A stretch of DNA of 64,000 nt from Mytilus galloprovincialis (Eukaryota; Mollusca; Bivalvia; Mytilida; Mytilidae), in assembly GCF_965363235.1 (NCBI RefSeq), contig NC_134844.1, positions 21,434,646-21,498,645 on the forward strand. The letters are read 5' to 3'. Under the pieces are notes generated by a model that ran no database searches, was not told where the DNA came from, and saw only the letters and a list, made by a program, of their open reading frames with translations. Both the position numbers and the translations under genes were made by a program. Below, one piece after another: positions 25,235-40,036 of the stretch (position 1 is its first letter; each line of letters opens with the position of its first letter).

Positions 25235-26122
25235 CATGTTTCAAAGGGGGGAAAGACCGTTTACAATTGCTTTTTAAAAGCAATTGATTTATATTGTAAA
25301 ACGGCAATTTTAACCATTCTGTTCCGTTTATATAAAAAAAAAAAAAAAATTCCCTGGGACCCCCTTTTGGCCCCCCCCCCCTTTTTTTTTTTACCTTCCA
25401 CTTACAAATGAATGTAGCTTGTGTGCTATATATCCCATCAACGGATAAGAACGACAACTCCAGTTTTTTTCCCTATTATATTGTTCTTACATCTCTTCTG
25501 AAAAAAAAAATCCACATCCTTGTTATCAGTTGAACTCGGACACTACAAGTCCAATCGACCCCAAAATTTGCAGTCAGCAGGGCATACATGTACTTAAGGT
25601 TCATAAAACAACGTGGTGCAGATATCTCTCAAGACTTTTCCTAGAGAAAAAAAATTGCAATGCCGTATAAATTGCTTGCTAGGTCCGTAAATCTCAGTGA
25701 AATGCTACAATAAAATGTCCGCTCCTAGATTGAAATACTTATCTGTGTTACAAACTGGTGCTGAAAAATGTACATTATCAGAAAATAATCCTTAAATGTG
25801 TTTTAAAGTTACATCGAATCAATTAAATCCAAAACATGCACTGCTGGTGAACTGTGATCAAAATGTCAATTTCCTACAATGACAAAAGAAATTACATTGT
25901 GTACATTCCGTCTCTATACATGTTGTCTGTTCAACATCCCGACCTAAAGAGAAATAAAAAGACTAAGTTTTCGTTATTATAAACCCAAGTCACGTGGTGT
26001 CTCCTCAATCTGGCGCGCGCGCTGGACCTAAAATAAAATAAAAACTTTCCAAACTAAACATGAAACTTCCCCGGAATAATATAGACCCCTTACAGAAACA
26101 AACAAACAAACAAACAAACAAA

Positions 26123-26191
<69 letters not shown>

Positions 26192-27082
26192 ATGTTTCAA
26201 AGGGGGGAAAGACCGTTTACAATTGCTTTTTAAAAGCAATTGATTTATATTGTAAAACGGCAATTTTAACCATTCTGTTCCGTTTATATAAAAAAAAAAA
26301 AAAAATTCCCTGGGACCCCCTTTTGGCCCCCCCCCCCTTTTTTTTTTTACCTTCCACTTACAAATGAATGTAGCTTGTGTGCTATATATCCCATCAACGG
26401 ATAAGAACGACAACTCCAGTTTTTTTCCCTATTATATTGTTCTTACATCTCTTCTGAAAAAAAAAATCCACATCCTTGTTATCAGTTGAACTCGGACACT
26501 ACAAGTCCAATCGACCCCAAAATTTGCAGTCAGCAGGGCATACATGTACTTAAGGTTCATAAAACAACGTGGTGCAGATATCTCTCAAGACTTTTCCTAG
26601 AGAAAAAAAATTGCAATGCCGTATAAATTGCTTGCTAGGTCCGTAAATCTCAGTGAAATGCTACAATAAAATGTCCGCTCCTAGATTGAAATACTTATCT
26701 GTGTTACAAACTGGTGCTGAAAAATGTACATTATCAGAAAATAATCCTTAAATGTGTTTTAAAGTTACATCGAATCAATTAAATCCAAAACATGCACTGC
26801 TGGTGAACTGTGATCAAAATGTCAATTTCCTACAATGACAAAAGAAATTACATTGTGTACATTCCGTCTCTATACATGTTGTCTGTTCAACATCCCGACC
26901 TAAAGAGAAATAAAAAGACTAAGTTTTCGTTATTATAAACCCAAGTCACGTGGTGTCTCCTCAATCTGGCGCGCGCGCTGGACCTAAAATAAAATAAAAA
27001 CTTTCCAAACTAAACATGAAACTTCCCCGGAATAATATAGACCCCTTACAGAAACAAACAAACAAACAAACAAACAAACAAA

Positions 27083-27163
<81 letters not shown>

Positions 27164-28051
27164 ATGTTTCAAAGGGGGGAAAGACCGTTTACAATTGCTT
27201 TTTAAAAGCAATTGATTTATATTGTAAAACGGCAATTTTAACCATTCTGTTCCGTTTATATAAAAAAAAAAAAAAAATTCCCTGGGACCCCCTTTTGGCC
27301 CCCCCCCCCCTTTTTTTTTTTACCTTCCACTTACAAATGAATGTAGCTTGTGTGCTATATATCCCATCAACGGATAAGAACGACAACTCCAGTTTTTTTC
27401 CCTATTATATTGTTCTTACATCTCTTCTGAAAAAAAAAATCCACATCCTTGTTATCAGTTGAACTCGGACACTACAAGTCCAATCGACCCCAAAATTTGC
27501 AGTCAGCAGGGCATACATGTACTTAAGGTTCATAAAACAACGTGGTGCAGATATCTCTCAAGACTTTTCCTAGAGAAAAAAAATTGCAATGCCGTATAAA
27601 TTGCTTGCTAGGTCCGTAAATCTCAGTGAAATGCTACAATAAAATGTCCGCTCCTAGATTGAAATACTTATCTGTGTTACAAACTGGTGCTGAAAAATGT
27701 ACATTATCAGAAAATAATCCTTAAATGTGTTTTAAAGTTACATCGAATCAATTAAATCCAAAACATGCACTGCTGGTGAACTGTGATCAAAATGTCAATT
27801 TCCTACAATGACAAAAGAAATTACATTGTGTACATTCCGTCTCTATACATGTTGTCTGTTCAACATCCCGACCTAAAGAGAAATAAAAAGACTAAGTTTT
27901 CGTTATTATAAACCCAAGTCACGTGGTGTCTCCTCAATCTGGCGCGCGCGCTGGACCTAAAATAAAATAAAAACTTTCCAAACTAAACATGAAACTTCCC
28001 CGGAATAATATAGACCCCTTACAGAAACAAACAAACAAACAAACAAACAAA

Positions 28052-28134
<83 letters not shown>

Positions 28135-29026
28135 ATGTTTCAAAGGGGGGAAAGACCGTTTACAATTGCTTTTTAAAAGCAATTGATTTATATTGTAAAA
28201 CGGCAATTTTAACCATTCTGTTCCGTTTATATAAAAAAAAAAAAAAAATTCCCTGGGACCCCCTTTTGGCCCCCCCCCCCCTTTTTTTTTTTACCTTCCA
28301 CTTACAAATGAATGTAGCTTGTGTGCTATATATCCCATCAACGGATAAGAACGACAACTCCAGTTTTTTTCCCTATTATATTGTTCTTACATCTCTTCTG
28401 AAAAAAAAAATCCACATCCTTGTTATCAGTTGAACTCGGACACTACAAGTCCAATCGACCCCAAAATTTGCAGTCAGCAGGGCATACATGTACTTAAGGT
28501 TCATAAAACAACGTGGTGCAGATATCTCTCAAGACTTTTCCTAGAGAAAAAAAATTGCAATGCCGTATAAATTGCTTGCTAGGTCCGTAAATCTCAGTGA
28601 AATGCTACAATAAAATGTCCGCTCCTAGATTGAAATACTTATCTGTGTTACAAACTGGTGCTGAAAAATGTACATTATCAGAAAATAATCCTTAAATGTG
28701 TTTTAAAGTTACATCGAATCAATTAAATCCAAAACATGCACTGCTGGTGAACTGTGATCAAAATGTCAATTTCCTACAATGACAAAAGAAATTACATTGT
28801 GTACATTCCGTCTCTATACATGTTGTCTGTTCAACATCCCGACCTAAAGAGAAATAAAAAGACTAAGTTTTCGTTATTATAAACCCAAGTCACGTGGTGT
28901 CTCCTCAATCTGGCGCGCGCGCTGGACCTAAAATAAAATAAAAACTTTCCAAACTAAACATGAAACTTCCCCGGAATAATATAGACCCCTTACAGAAACA
29001 AACAAACAAACAAACAAACAAACAAA

Positions 29027-29095
<69 letters not shown>

Positions 29096-29983
29096 ATGTT
29101 TCAAAGGGGGGAAAGACCGTTTACAATTGCTTTTTAAAAGCAATTGATTTATATTGTAAAACGGCAATTTTAACCATTCTGTTCCGTTTATATAAAAAAA
29201 AAAAAAAAATTCCCTGGGACCCCCTTTTGGCCCCCCCCCCCCTTTTTTTTTTTACCTTCCACTTACAAATGAATGTAGCTTGTGTGCTATATATCCCATC
29301 AACGGATAAGAACGACAACTCCAGTTTTTTTCCCTATTATATTGTTCTTACATCTCTTCTGAAAAAAAAAATCCACATCCTTGTTATCAGTTGAACTCGG
29401 ACACTACAAGTCCAATCGACCCCAAAATTTGCAGTCAGCAGGGCATACATGTACTTAAGGTTCATAAAACAACGTGGTGCAGATATCTCTCAAGACTTTT
29501 CCTAGAGAAAAAAAATTGCAATGCCGTATAAATTGCTTGCTAGGTCCGTAAATCTCAGTGAAATGCTACAATAAAATGTCCGCTCCTAGATTGAAATACT
29601 TATCTGTGTTACAAACTGGTGCTGAAAAATGTACATTATCAGAAAATAATCCTTAAATGTGTTTTAAAGTTACATCGAATCAATTAAATCCAAAACATGC
29701 ACTGCTGGTGAACTGTGATCAAAATGTCAATTTCCTACAATGACAAAAGAAATTACATTGTGTACATTCCGTCTCTATACATGTTGTCTGTTCAACATCC
29801 CGACCTAAAGAGAAATAAAAAGACTAAGTTTTCGTTATTATAAACCCAAGTCACGTGGTGTCTCCTCAATCTGGCGCGCGCGCTGGACCTAAAATAAAAT
29901 AAAAACTTTCCAAACTAAACATGAAACTTCCCCGGAATAATATAGACCCCTTACAGAAACAAACAAACAAACAAACAAACAAA

Positions 29984-30060
<77 letters not shown>

Positions 30061-30944
30061 ATGTTTCAAAGGGGGGAAAGACCGTTTACAATTGCTTTTT
30101 AAAAGCAATTGATTTATATTGTAAAACGGCAATTTTAACCATTCTGTTCCGTTTATATAAAAAAAAAAAAAAAATTCCCTGGGACCCCCTTTTGGCCCCC
30201 CCCCCCCTTTTTTTTTTTACCTTCCACTTACAAATGAATGTAGCTTGTGTGCTATATATCCCATCAACGGATAAGAACGACAACTCCAGTTTTTTTCCCT
30301 ATTATATTGTTCTTACATCTCTTCTGAAAAAAAAAATCCACATCCTTGTTATCAGTTGAACTCGGACACTACAAGTCCAATCGACCCCAAAATTTGCAGT
30401 CAGCAGGGCATACATGTACTTAAGGTTCATAAAACAACGTGGTGCAGATATCTCTCAAGACTTTTCCTAGAGAAAAAAAATTGCAATGCCGTATAAATTG
30501 CTTGCTAGGTCCGTAAATCTCAGTGAAATGCTACAATAAAATGTCCGCTCCTAGATTGAAATACTTATCTGTGTTACAAACTGGTGCTGAAAAATGTACA
30601 TTATCAGAAAATAATCCTTAAATGTGTTTTAAAGTTACATCGAATCAATTAAATCCAAAACATGCACTGCTGGTGAACTGTGATCAAAATGTCAATTTCC
30701 TACAATGACAAAAGAAATTACATTGTGTACATTCCGTCTCTATACATGTTGTCTGTTCAACATCCCGACCTAAAGAGAAATAAAAAGACTAAGTTTTCGT
30801 TATTATAAACCCAAGTCACGTGGTGTCTCCTCAATCTGGCGCGCGCGCTGGACCTAAAATAAAATAAAAACTTTCCAAACTAAACATGAAACTTCCCCGG
30901 AATAATATAGACCCCTTACAGAAACAAACAAACAAACAAACAAA

Positions 30945-31005
<61 letters not shown>

Positions 31006-31888
31006 ATGTTTCAAAGGGGGGAAAGACCGTTTACAATTGCTTTTTAAAAGCAATTGATTTATATTGTAAAACGGCAATTTTAACCATTCTGTTCCGTTTA
31101 TATAAAAAAAAAAAAAAAATTCCCTGGGACCCCCTTTTGGCCCCCCCCCCCTTTTTTTTTTTACCTTCCACTTACAAATGAATGTAGCTTGTGTGCTATA
31201 TATCCCATCAACGGATAAGAACGACAACTCCAGTTTTTTTCCCTATTATATTGTTCTTACATCTCTTCTGAAAAAAAAAATCCACATCCTTGTTATCAGT
31301 TGAACTCGGACACTACAAGTCCAATCGACCCCAAAATTTGCAGTCAGCAGGGCATACATGTACTTAAGGTTCATAAAACAACGTGGTGCAGATATCTCTC
31401 AAGACTTTTCCTAGAGAAAAAAAATTGCAATGCCGTATAAATTGCTTGCTAGGTCCGTAAATCTCAGTGAAATGCTACAATAAAATGTCCGCTCCTAGAT
31501 TGAAATACTTATCTGTGTTACAAACTGGTGCTGAAAAATGTACATTATCAGAAAATAATCCTTAAATGTGTTTTAAAGTTACATCGAATCAATTAAATCC
31601 AAAACATGCACTGCTGGTGAACTGTGATCAAAATGTCAATTTCCTACAATGACAAAAGAAATTACATTGTGTACATTCCGTCTCTATACATGTTGTCTGT
31701 TCAACATCCCGACCTAAAGAGAAATAAAAAGACTAAGTTTTCGTTATTATAAACCCAAGTCACGTGGTGTCTCCTCAATCTGGCGCGCGCGCTGGACCTA
31801 AAATAAAATAAAAACTTTCCAAACTAAACATGAAACTTCCCCGGAATAATATAGACCCCTTACAGAAACAAACAAACAAACAAACAAA

Positions 31889-31949
<61 letters not shown>

Positions 31950-32834
31950 ATGTTTCAAAGGGGGGAAAGACCGTTTACAATTGCTTTTTAAAAGCAATTG
32001 ATTTATATTGTAAAACGGCAATTTTAACCATTCTGTTCCGTTTATATAAAAAAAAAAAAAAAATTCCCTGGGACCCCCTTTTGGCCCCCCCCCCCCCTTT
32101 TTTTTTTTACCTTCCACTTACAAATGAATGTAGCTTGTGTGCTATATATCCCATCAACGGATAAGAACGACAACTCCAGTTTTTTTCCCTATTATATTGT
32201 TCTTACATCTCTTCTGAAAAAAAAAATCCACATCCTTGTTATCAGTTGAACTCGGACACTACAAGTCCAATCGACCCCAAAATTTGCAGTCAGCAGGGCA
32301 TACATGTACTTAAGGTTCATAAAACAACGTGGTGCAGATATCTCTCAAGACTTTTCCTAGAGAAAAAAAATTGCAATGCCGTATAAATTGCTTGCTAGGT
32401 CCGTAAATCTCAGTGAAATGCTACAATAAAATGTCCGCTCCTAGATTGAAATACTTATCTGTGTTACAAACTGGTGCTGAAAAATGTACATTATCAGAAA
32501 ATAATCCTTAAATGTGTTTTAAAGTTACATCGAATCAATTAAATCCAAAACATGCACTGCTGGTGAACTGTGATCAAAATGTCAATTTCCTACAATGACA
32601 AAAGAAATTACATTGTGTACATTCCGTCTCTATACATGTTGTCTGTTCAACATCCCGACCTAAAGAGAAATAAAAAGACTAAGTTTTCGTTATTATAAAC
32701 CCAAGTCACGTGGTGTCTCCTCAATCTGGCGCGCGCGCTGGACCTAAAATAAAATAAAAACTTTCCAAACTAAACATGAAACTTCCCCGGAATAATATAG
32801 ACCCCTTACAGAAACAAACAAACAAACAAACAAA

Positions 32835-32895
<61 letters not shown>

Positions 32896-33779
32896 ATGTT
32901 TCAAAGGGGGGAAAGACCGTTTACAATTGCTTTTTAAAAGCAATTGATTTATATTGTAAAACGGCAATTTTAACCATTCTGTTCCGTTTATATAAAAAAA
33001 AAAAAAAAATTCCCTGGGACCCCCTTTTGGCCCCCCCCCCCCTTTTTTTTTTTACCTTCCACTTACAAATGAATGTAGCTTGTGTGCTATATATCCCATC
33101 AACGGATAAGAACGACAACTCCAGTTTTTTTCCCTATTATATTGTTCTTACATCTCTTCTGAAAAAAAAAATCCACATCCTTGTTATCAGTTGAACTCGG
33201 ACACTACAAGTCCAATCGACCCCAAAATTTGCAGTCAGCAGGGCATACATGTACTTAAGGTTCATAAAACAACGTGGTGCAGATATCTCTCAAGACTTTT
33301 CCTAGAGAAAAAAAATTGCAATGCCGTATAAATTGCTTGCTAGGTCCGTAAATCTCAGTGAAATGCTACAATAAAATGTCCGCTCCTAGATTGAAATACT
33401 TATCTGTGTTACAAACTGGTGCTGAAAAATGTACATTATCAGAAAATAATCCTTAAATGTGTTTTAAAGTTACATCGAATCAATTAAATCCAAAACATGC
33501 ACTGCTGGTGAACTGTGATCAAAATGTCAATTTCCTACAATGACAAAAGAAATTACATTGTGTACATTCCGTCTCTATACATGTTGTCTGTTCAACATCC
33601 CGACCTAAAGAGAAATAAAAAGACTAAGTTTTCGTTATTATAAACCCAAGTCACGTGGTGTCTCCTCAATCTGGCGCGCGCGCTGGACCTAAAATAAAAT
33701 AAAAACTTTCCAAACTAAACATGAAACTTCCCCGGAATAATATAGACCCCTTACAGAAACAAACAAACAAACAAACAAA

Positions 33780-33836
<57 letters not shown>

Positions 33837-33900
33837 ATGTTTCAAAGGGGGGAAAGACCGTTTACAATTGCTTTTTAAAAGCAATTGATTTATATTTATT

Positions 33901-34061
33901 AAGGTCTTTCCTTTTACTAAAGGGAAAGACCTTACTGTATTTCTTCTGATTATTATTATTAAGGTCTTTCCTTTTACTAAAGGGAAAGACCTTACTGTAT
34001 TTCTTCCGTTTATTAAGGTCTTTCCTTTTTCTATAAGGAAAGACCTTACTGTATTTCTTCT
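33901..34061 (+). repeat. Three tandem copies of a 33-nt foldback module
   Basis: AAGGTCTTTCC and GGAAAGACCTT form a near-perfect inverted repeat around a short A/T-rich loop at 33901-33933, 33961-33993 and 34015-34047. Each copy is followed by ACTGTATTTCTTCTG (CCG in the middle copy) and TTA repeats. The module arms match the AAGGAAAGACCT at the end of every AGGTCA-rich unit. This triplet is the first sequence to the right of the truncated satellite unit. Confidence 0.88.
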
Positions 34062-35312
34062 GTTTATTATTATTATTATTCTTCCGCCAAACTTTGACAA
34101 ATTTATCCGCGTTAACCGTAAGACGTGTCGCTTTCATGTTCACACTTTGTATCGGTGTCATGAATACCTATTCGGAACTCACCCTGTGAGTCGAAATATT
34201 TTGTCGGTTCGGAGTAATCCCTCCGAAACCAAAAAACCTTGTTATCGTTCCAACACCGTAACCGTAATAGGTAGAAAAAAAGCGAAGGGTGATATTTGTT
34301 CAGGACCAGACCCCGGTTCTTCGTTACATTTGGATCGAAAGTATTCAACGACTCATTGGTAGGGTTATGCCCCTATGAAAATTAACCGGTGTCGGTTGAT
34401 CACCAAAACTCAGAAACCGTAAGTCGTAGACACCTAGGATCTTCACCATTCATCATCAATTCATGTGACTTTGAAAAATACCTCAAGGTCAAATGTGTAT
34501 GTTGACCTTGACCTTTGACCTTACACCTTGTTATGGGTTAATCTCAGAAACCATTATACTTATAGAAGTTTTGAATAGTGGAAAATGTTTGGGTCATTAA
34601 GGCGCAACTTTGTTACATTTTGACCGAAAAGATTTGACCTTTCTGTAAGGGGCATAACCCCTGATTTAGGTTTCTGAAAAGACAAAATTAGCTTTTATTA
34701 TATAACCAAAGGTCCTAGACCCATGGGGTCTTCAGCAATGACATTGGGGACTAATGACCTTGACAAAGGTCACAAGGTCAAAGGTCAAGGTCATGTCCCA
34801 GATAGCGAATTTTGTGTTTTTGACCTATTTTAAGGATTTTTAGTGTGTTTTAAACGTTTTTAAGGTTGACCTTGACCTTTGACCTTTCAACTTTTTAGTC
34901 GATATCTCAAAAACGGTTAATCTTACAGAAATAGTAAACAGTGAAAAATGTTTAGGTGACTGAGGCACAACTTTTTTACATTTTGACCGAAAGGATTTGA
35001 CATATTCTTAAGGGGCATAACCGCCGTTAACGGTTTCTGAAAAGGTAAAATTAGCCTTAACTCTTGAACGAAAAGTCCTAGACCCATAGGGTCTTTTACA
35101 ATGACATTGTGGACCAATGACCTTCACAAAGGTTACAAGGTCAAAAGTCAAGGTCATGTCCAAATTATCGAATTTGTTGTTGTTGTCATTTTTTAACGGT
35201 TTTATGTGTGTTTGAGAGCTTTTCAATGCATTCTAAGCCTATTGGAACATGTACTTTACATTTCGAAAAGGAAAGACCTCTCAATTGTTCAAGAACAATT
35301 GACATTTTAATT
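34062..35312 (+). repeat. Long variant unit of the AGGTCA-rich family
   Basis: This unit is about 370 bp longer than the short form. An inner block is repeated in diverged form: half-site cluster, TTAGTCGATATCTCAAAAACGG, then GGGGCATAACC, then a second AGGTCA run ending in GGTCATGTCC at about 35,160. It ends with the hairpin at 35282-35301. The units at 40037-41319 and 42270-43520 are also long forms, so short and long units are interspersed. Confidence 0.8.
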
Positions 35313-35360
35313 AAGGTCTTTCCTTTTTCTATAAGGAAAGACCTTACTGTATTTCTTCTG
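35313..35360 (+). repeat. Foldback module with ACTGTATTTCTTCTG tail
   Basis: The inverted repeat at 35313-35345 plus the 15-nt tail sits exactly between the terminal ACATTTTAATT of one unit and the TTA run of the next. The loop is of the TTTCTATAA type. Confidence 0.85.
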
Positions 35361-37134
35361 ATTATTATTATTCTTCTTGTTCCGCCAAACTTTGACAAAA
35401 TTTCCCTCCGTAACCGTAAGACGTGTTGCTTTCATGTTCACACTTTGTATCGGTGTCATGAATACCTATCCGGAACTCACCCTGTGAGTCGAAATATTTT
35501 GTCGGTTCGGAGTAATCCCTCCGAAACCCAAAAACCTTGTTATCGTTCCAACACCGTAACCGTAATAGGTAGAAAAAAAACAAAGGGTGAAATTTGTTCA
35601 GGACCAGACCCCGGTTCTTCGTTACATTTGGATCGAAAAGATTCAACGACTCATTGGTAGGGTTATGCCCCTATGAAAAATAACCGGTGTCGGTTGGCCA
35701 CCAAAACTCAGAAACCGTAAGTCGTAGACACCTAGGATCTTCACCAATCATCATCAATTCATGTATCTTTGAAAAATACCTCAAGGTCAAATTTGTATGT
35801 TGACCTTGACCTTTGACCTAACACCTTGTTATGGGATAATCTCAGAAACCATTATACTTACAGAAGTTTTGAATAGTGGAAAATGTTTGGGTCATTAAGG
35901 CGCAACTTTGTTACATTTTGACAAAAGAGATTTGACCTTTTTATAAGGGGCATAACCCCTGTTTTAGGTTTCTGAAAAGACAAAATCAGCTTTTACTATA
36001 TAACCAAAGGTCCTAGACCCATGGGGTCTTCAGCAATGACATTGGGGACTAATGACCTTGACAAAGGTCAAAAGGTCAAAGGTCAAGGTCATGTCCCATA
36101 TAGCGAATTATGTGTTTTTGACCTTATTTAAAGGATTTTCAGTGTGTTTTAAAGCTTTTCAATACATTCTACGTCTATTTGAACATATATTTTACATTAT
36201 AAAAGGAAAGACCTCTCAATTGTTCAAGAACAATTGACATTTTAATTATTATTCTTTTTGTTCCGCCAAACTTTGACAAAATTTCCCTCCGTAACCGTAA
36301 GACGTGTCGCTTTCATATTCACACTTTGTATCGGTGTCATGAATACCTATCCGGAACTCACCCTGTGAGTCGAAATATTTTGTCGGTTCGGAGTAATCCC
36401 TCCGAAACCCAAAAACCTTGTTATCGTTCCAACACCGTAACCGTAATAGGTAGAAAAAAAACGAAGGGTGAAATTTGTTCAGGACCAGACCCCGGTTCTT
36501 CGTTACCTTTGGATCGAAAAGATTCAACGACTCATTGGTAGGGTTATGCCCCTATGAAAATTAACCGGTGTCGGTTGGCCACCAAAACTCAGAAACTGTA
36601 AGTCGTAGACACCTAGGATCTTCACCAATCATCATCAATTCATGTATCTTTGAAAAATACCTCAAGGTCAAATTTGTATGTTGACCTTGACCTTTGACCT
36701 AACACCTTGTTATGGGATAATCTCAGAAACCATTATACTTACAGAAATTTTAAATGGTGGAAAATGTTTGGGTCGTTACAGCGCAACTTTGTTACATTTT
36801 GACCGCAGAGATTTGACCTTTTTTTAAGGGGCATAAAGCCTCTTTTACGTTTCTGAAAAGACAAAATCAGCTTTTACTATATAACCGTAGGTCCTAGACC
36901 CATGGGGTCTTCAGCAATGACATTGGGGACTAATGACCTTGACAAAGGTCAAAAGGTCAAAGGTCAAGGTCATGTCCAAGATAGCGAATTTAGTGTTTTT
37001 AACCTTATTTAAAGGATTTTCAGTGTGTTTTAAAGCTTTTCAATACATTCTACGTCTATTTGAACATGTATTTTACATTGCAAAAGGAAAGACCTCTCAA
37101 TTGTTCAAGAACAATTGACAGTTTAATTATTATT

Positions 37135-37182
37135 AAGGTCTTTCCTTTTTCTATAAGGAAAGACCTTACTGTATTTCTTCTG
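37135..37182 (+). repeat. Foldback module with ACTGTATTTCTTCTG tail
   Basis: The inverted repeat at 37135-37167 and its tail are flanked on both sides by ATTATTATT, as if inserted within the TTA run between two units. The unit junction at about 36,245 has no module, so presence varies between junctions. Confidence 0.85.
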
Positions 37183-38069
37183 ACTATTATTATTCTTTTT
37201 GTTCCGCCAAACTTTGACAAAATAAACCTCCGTAACCGTAAACCATGTCGCTTTCATGTTCACACTTTGTATCGGTGTCATGAATACCTATTCGGAACTC
37301 ACCCTGTGAGTCGAAATATTTTGTCGGTTCGGAGTAATCCCTCCGAAACCCAAAAACCTTGTTATCGTTCCAACACCGTAACCGTAATAGGTAGAAAAAA
37401 ACCGAAGGGTGAAATTTGTTCAGGACCAGACCCCGGTTCTTCGTTACATTTGGATCGAAAAGATTCAACGACTCATTGGTAGGGTTATGCCCCTATCAAA
37501 ATTAACCGGTGTCGGTTGGCCACCAAAACTCAGAAACCGTAAGTCGTAGACACCTAGGATCTTCACCAATCATCATCAATTCATGTATCTTTGAAAAATA
37601 CCTCAAGGTCAAATTTGTATGTTGACCTTGACCTTTGACCCAACACCTTGTTATGGGATAATCTCAGAAACCATTATACTTACAGAAGTTTTGAATAGTG
37701 GAAAATGTTTGGGTCATTAAGGCGCAACTTTGTTACATTTTGACCAAAGAGATTTGACCTTTTTATAAGGGGCATAACCCCTGTTTTAGGTTTCTGAAAA
37801 GACAAAATCAGCTTTTACTATATAACCAAAGGTCCTAGACCCATGGGGTCTTCAGCAATGACATTGGGGACTAATGACCTTGACAAAGGTCAAAAGGTCA
37901 AAGGTCAAGGTCATGTCCCATATAGCGAATTATGTGTTTTTGACGTTATTTAAAGGATTTTCAGTGTGTTTTAAAGCTTTTCAATACATTCTACGTCTAT
38001 TTGAACATATATTTTACATTATAAAAGGAAAGACCTCTCAATTGTTCAAGAACAATTGACATTTTAATT

Positions 38070-38117
38070 AAGGTCTTTCCTTTTACAAAAGGGAAAGACC
38101 TTACTGTATTTCTTCTG
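38070..38117 (+). repeat. Foldback module with ACTGTATTTCTTCTG tail
   Basis: The inverted repeat at 38070-38102 has an ACAA-type loop. It sits directly after the TTTTAATT that ends a unit and before a longer TTA run. Confidence 0.85.
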
Positions 38118-39009
38118 TTTATTATTATTATTATTATTCTTTTTCCGCCAAACTTTGACAAATTTAGCCGCGTTAACCGTAAGACGTGTCGCTTTCATGT
38201 TCACACTTTGTATCGGTGTCATGAATACCTATCTGGAACTCACCCTGTTAGTCGAAATATTTTGTTGGTTCGGAGTAATCCCTCCGAAACCCAAAAACCT
38301 TGTTATCGTTCCAACACCGTAACCGTAATAGGTAGAAAAAAAACAAAGGGTGAAATTTATTCAGGACCAGACCCCGGTTCTTCGTTACATTTGGATCGAA
38401 AAGATTCAACGACTCATTGGTAGGGTTATGCCCCTATGAAAATTAACCGGTGTCGGTTGACCACCAAAACTCAGAAACCGTAAGTCGTAGACACCTAGGA
38501 TCTTCACTATTCATCATCAATTCATGTATCTTTGTAAAATACCTCAAGGTCAAATTTGTATGTTGACCTTGACCTTTGACCTAACACCTTGTTATGGGAT
38601 AATCTCAGAAACCATTATACTTACAGAAGTTTTGAATAGTGGAAAATGTTTGGGTCAGTATGGCGCAACTTTATTACATTTTGACCAAAAAGATTTGACC
38701 TTTTTTTAAGGGGCATAACCTCTGTTTTAGGTTTCTGGAAAGACAAAATCATCTTTTACTATATAACCAAAGGTCCTAGACCCATGGGGTCTTCAGCAAT
38801 GACATTGGGGAATAATGACCTTGACAAAGGTCAAAAGGTCAAAGGTCAAGGTCATGTCCCATATAGCAAATTATGTGTTTTTGACCTTATTTAAAGGATT
38901 TTCAGTGTGTTTTAAAGCTTTTCAATACATTTTACGTCTATAGAAACATGTATTTTATATTATAAAAGGAAAGACCTCTCAATTGTTCAAGAACAATTGA
39001 CAGTTTATT

Positions 39010-39120
39010 AAGGTCTTTCCTTTTTCTATAAGGAAAGACCTTACTGTATTTCTTCTGTTTATTATTATTATTAAGGTCTTTCCTTTTACTAAAGGGAAAG
39101 ACCTTACTGTATTTCTTCTG
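39010..39120 (+). repeat. Two tandem foldback modules
   Basis: Copies lie at 39010-39042 (TTTCTATAA loop type) and 39073-39105 (TTTACTAAA loop type), each with its ACTGTATTTCTTCTG tail and separated by TTA repeats. Two loop types side by side suggest independent insertion rather than simple local duplication. Confidence 0.85.
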
Positions 39121-40036
39121 ATTATTATTATTATTATTATTCTTCTTGTTCCGCTAAACTTTGACAAAATTTCCCTCCGTAACCGTAAGACGTGTCGCTT
39201 TCATGTTCACACTTTGTATCAGTGTCATGAATACCTATCCGGAACTCACCCTGTGAGTCGAAATATTTTGTCGGTTCGGAGTAATCCCTCCGAAACCCAA
39301 AAACCTTGTTATCGTTCCAACACCGTAACCGTAATAGGTAGAAAAAAAATGAAGGGTGAAATTTGTTCAGGACCAGACCCCGGTTCTTCGTTACATTTGG
39401 ATCGAAAAGATTCAACGACTCATTGGTAGGGTTATGCCCCTATGAAAATTAACCGGTGTCGGTTGGCCACCAAAACTCAGAAACCGTAAGTCGTAGACAC
39501 ATAGGATCTTCACCAATCATCATCATTTCATGTATCTTTAAAAAATACCTCAAGGTCAAATTTGTATGTTGACCTTGACCTTTGACCTAACACCTTGTTA
39601 TGGGATAATCTCAGAAACCATTATACTTACAGAAGTTTTAAATGGTGGAAAATGTTTGGGTCATTATGGCGCAACTTTGTTACATTTTGACCAAAGAGAT
39701 TTGACCTTTCTATAAGGGGCATAACCCCTGTTTTAGGTTTTTGAAAAGACAAAATCAGCTTTTACTATATAACCAAAGGTCCTAGACCCTTAAGGTCTTC
39801 AGTAATGGCATTGGGGACCAATGACCTTGACAAAGGTCAAAAGGTCAAAGGTCAAGGTCATGTCCCAGATAGCGAATTTAGTGTTTTTAACCTTATTTAA
39901 AGGATTTTTAGTGTGTTTTCGAGCTTTTTAAGGTTGACCTTGACCTTTTCAATACATTCTACGTCTGTTGGAACATGTATTTTACATTAAAAAAGGAAAG
40001 ACCTCTCAATTGTTCAAGAACAATTGACAGTTTAAT

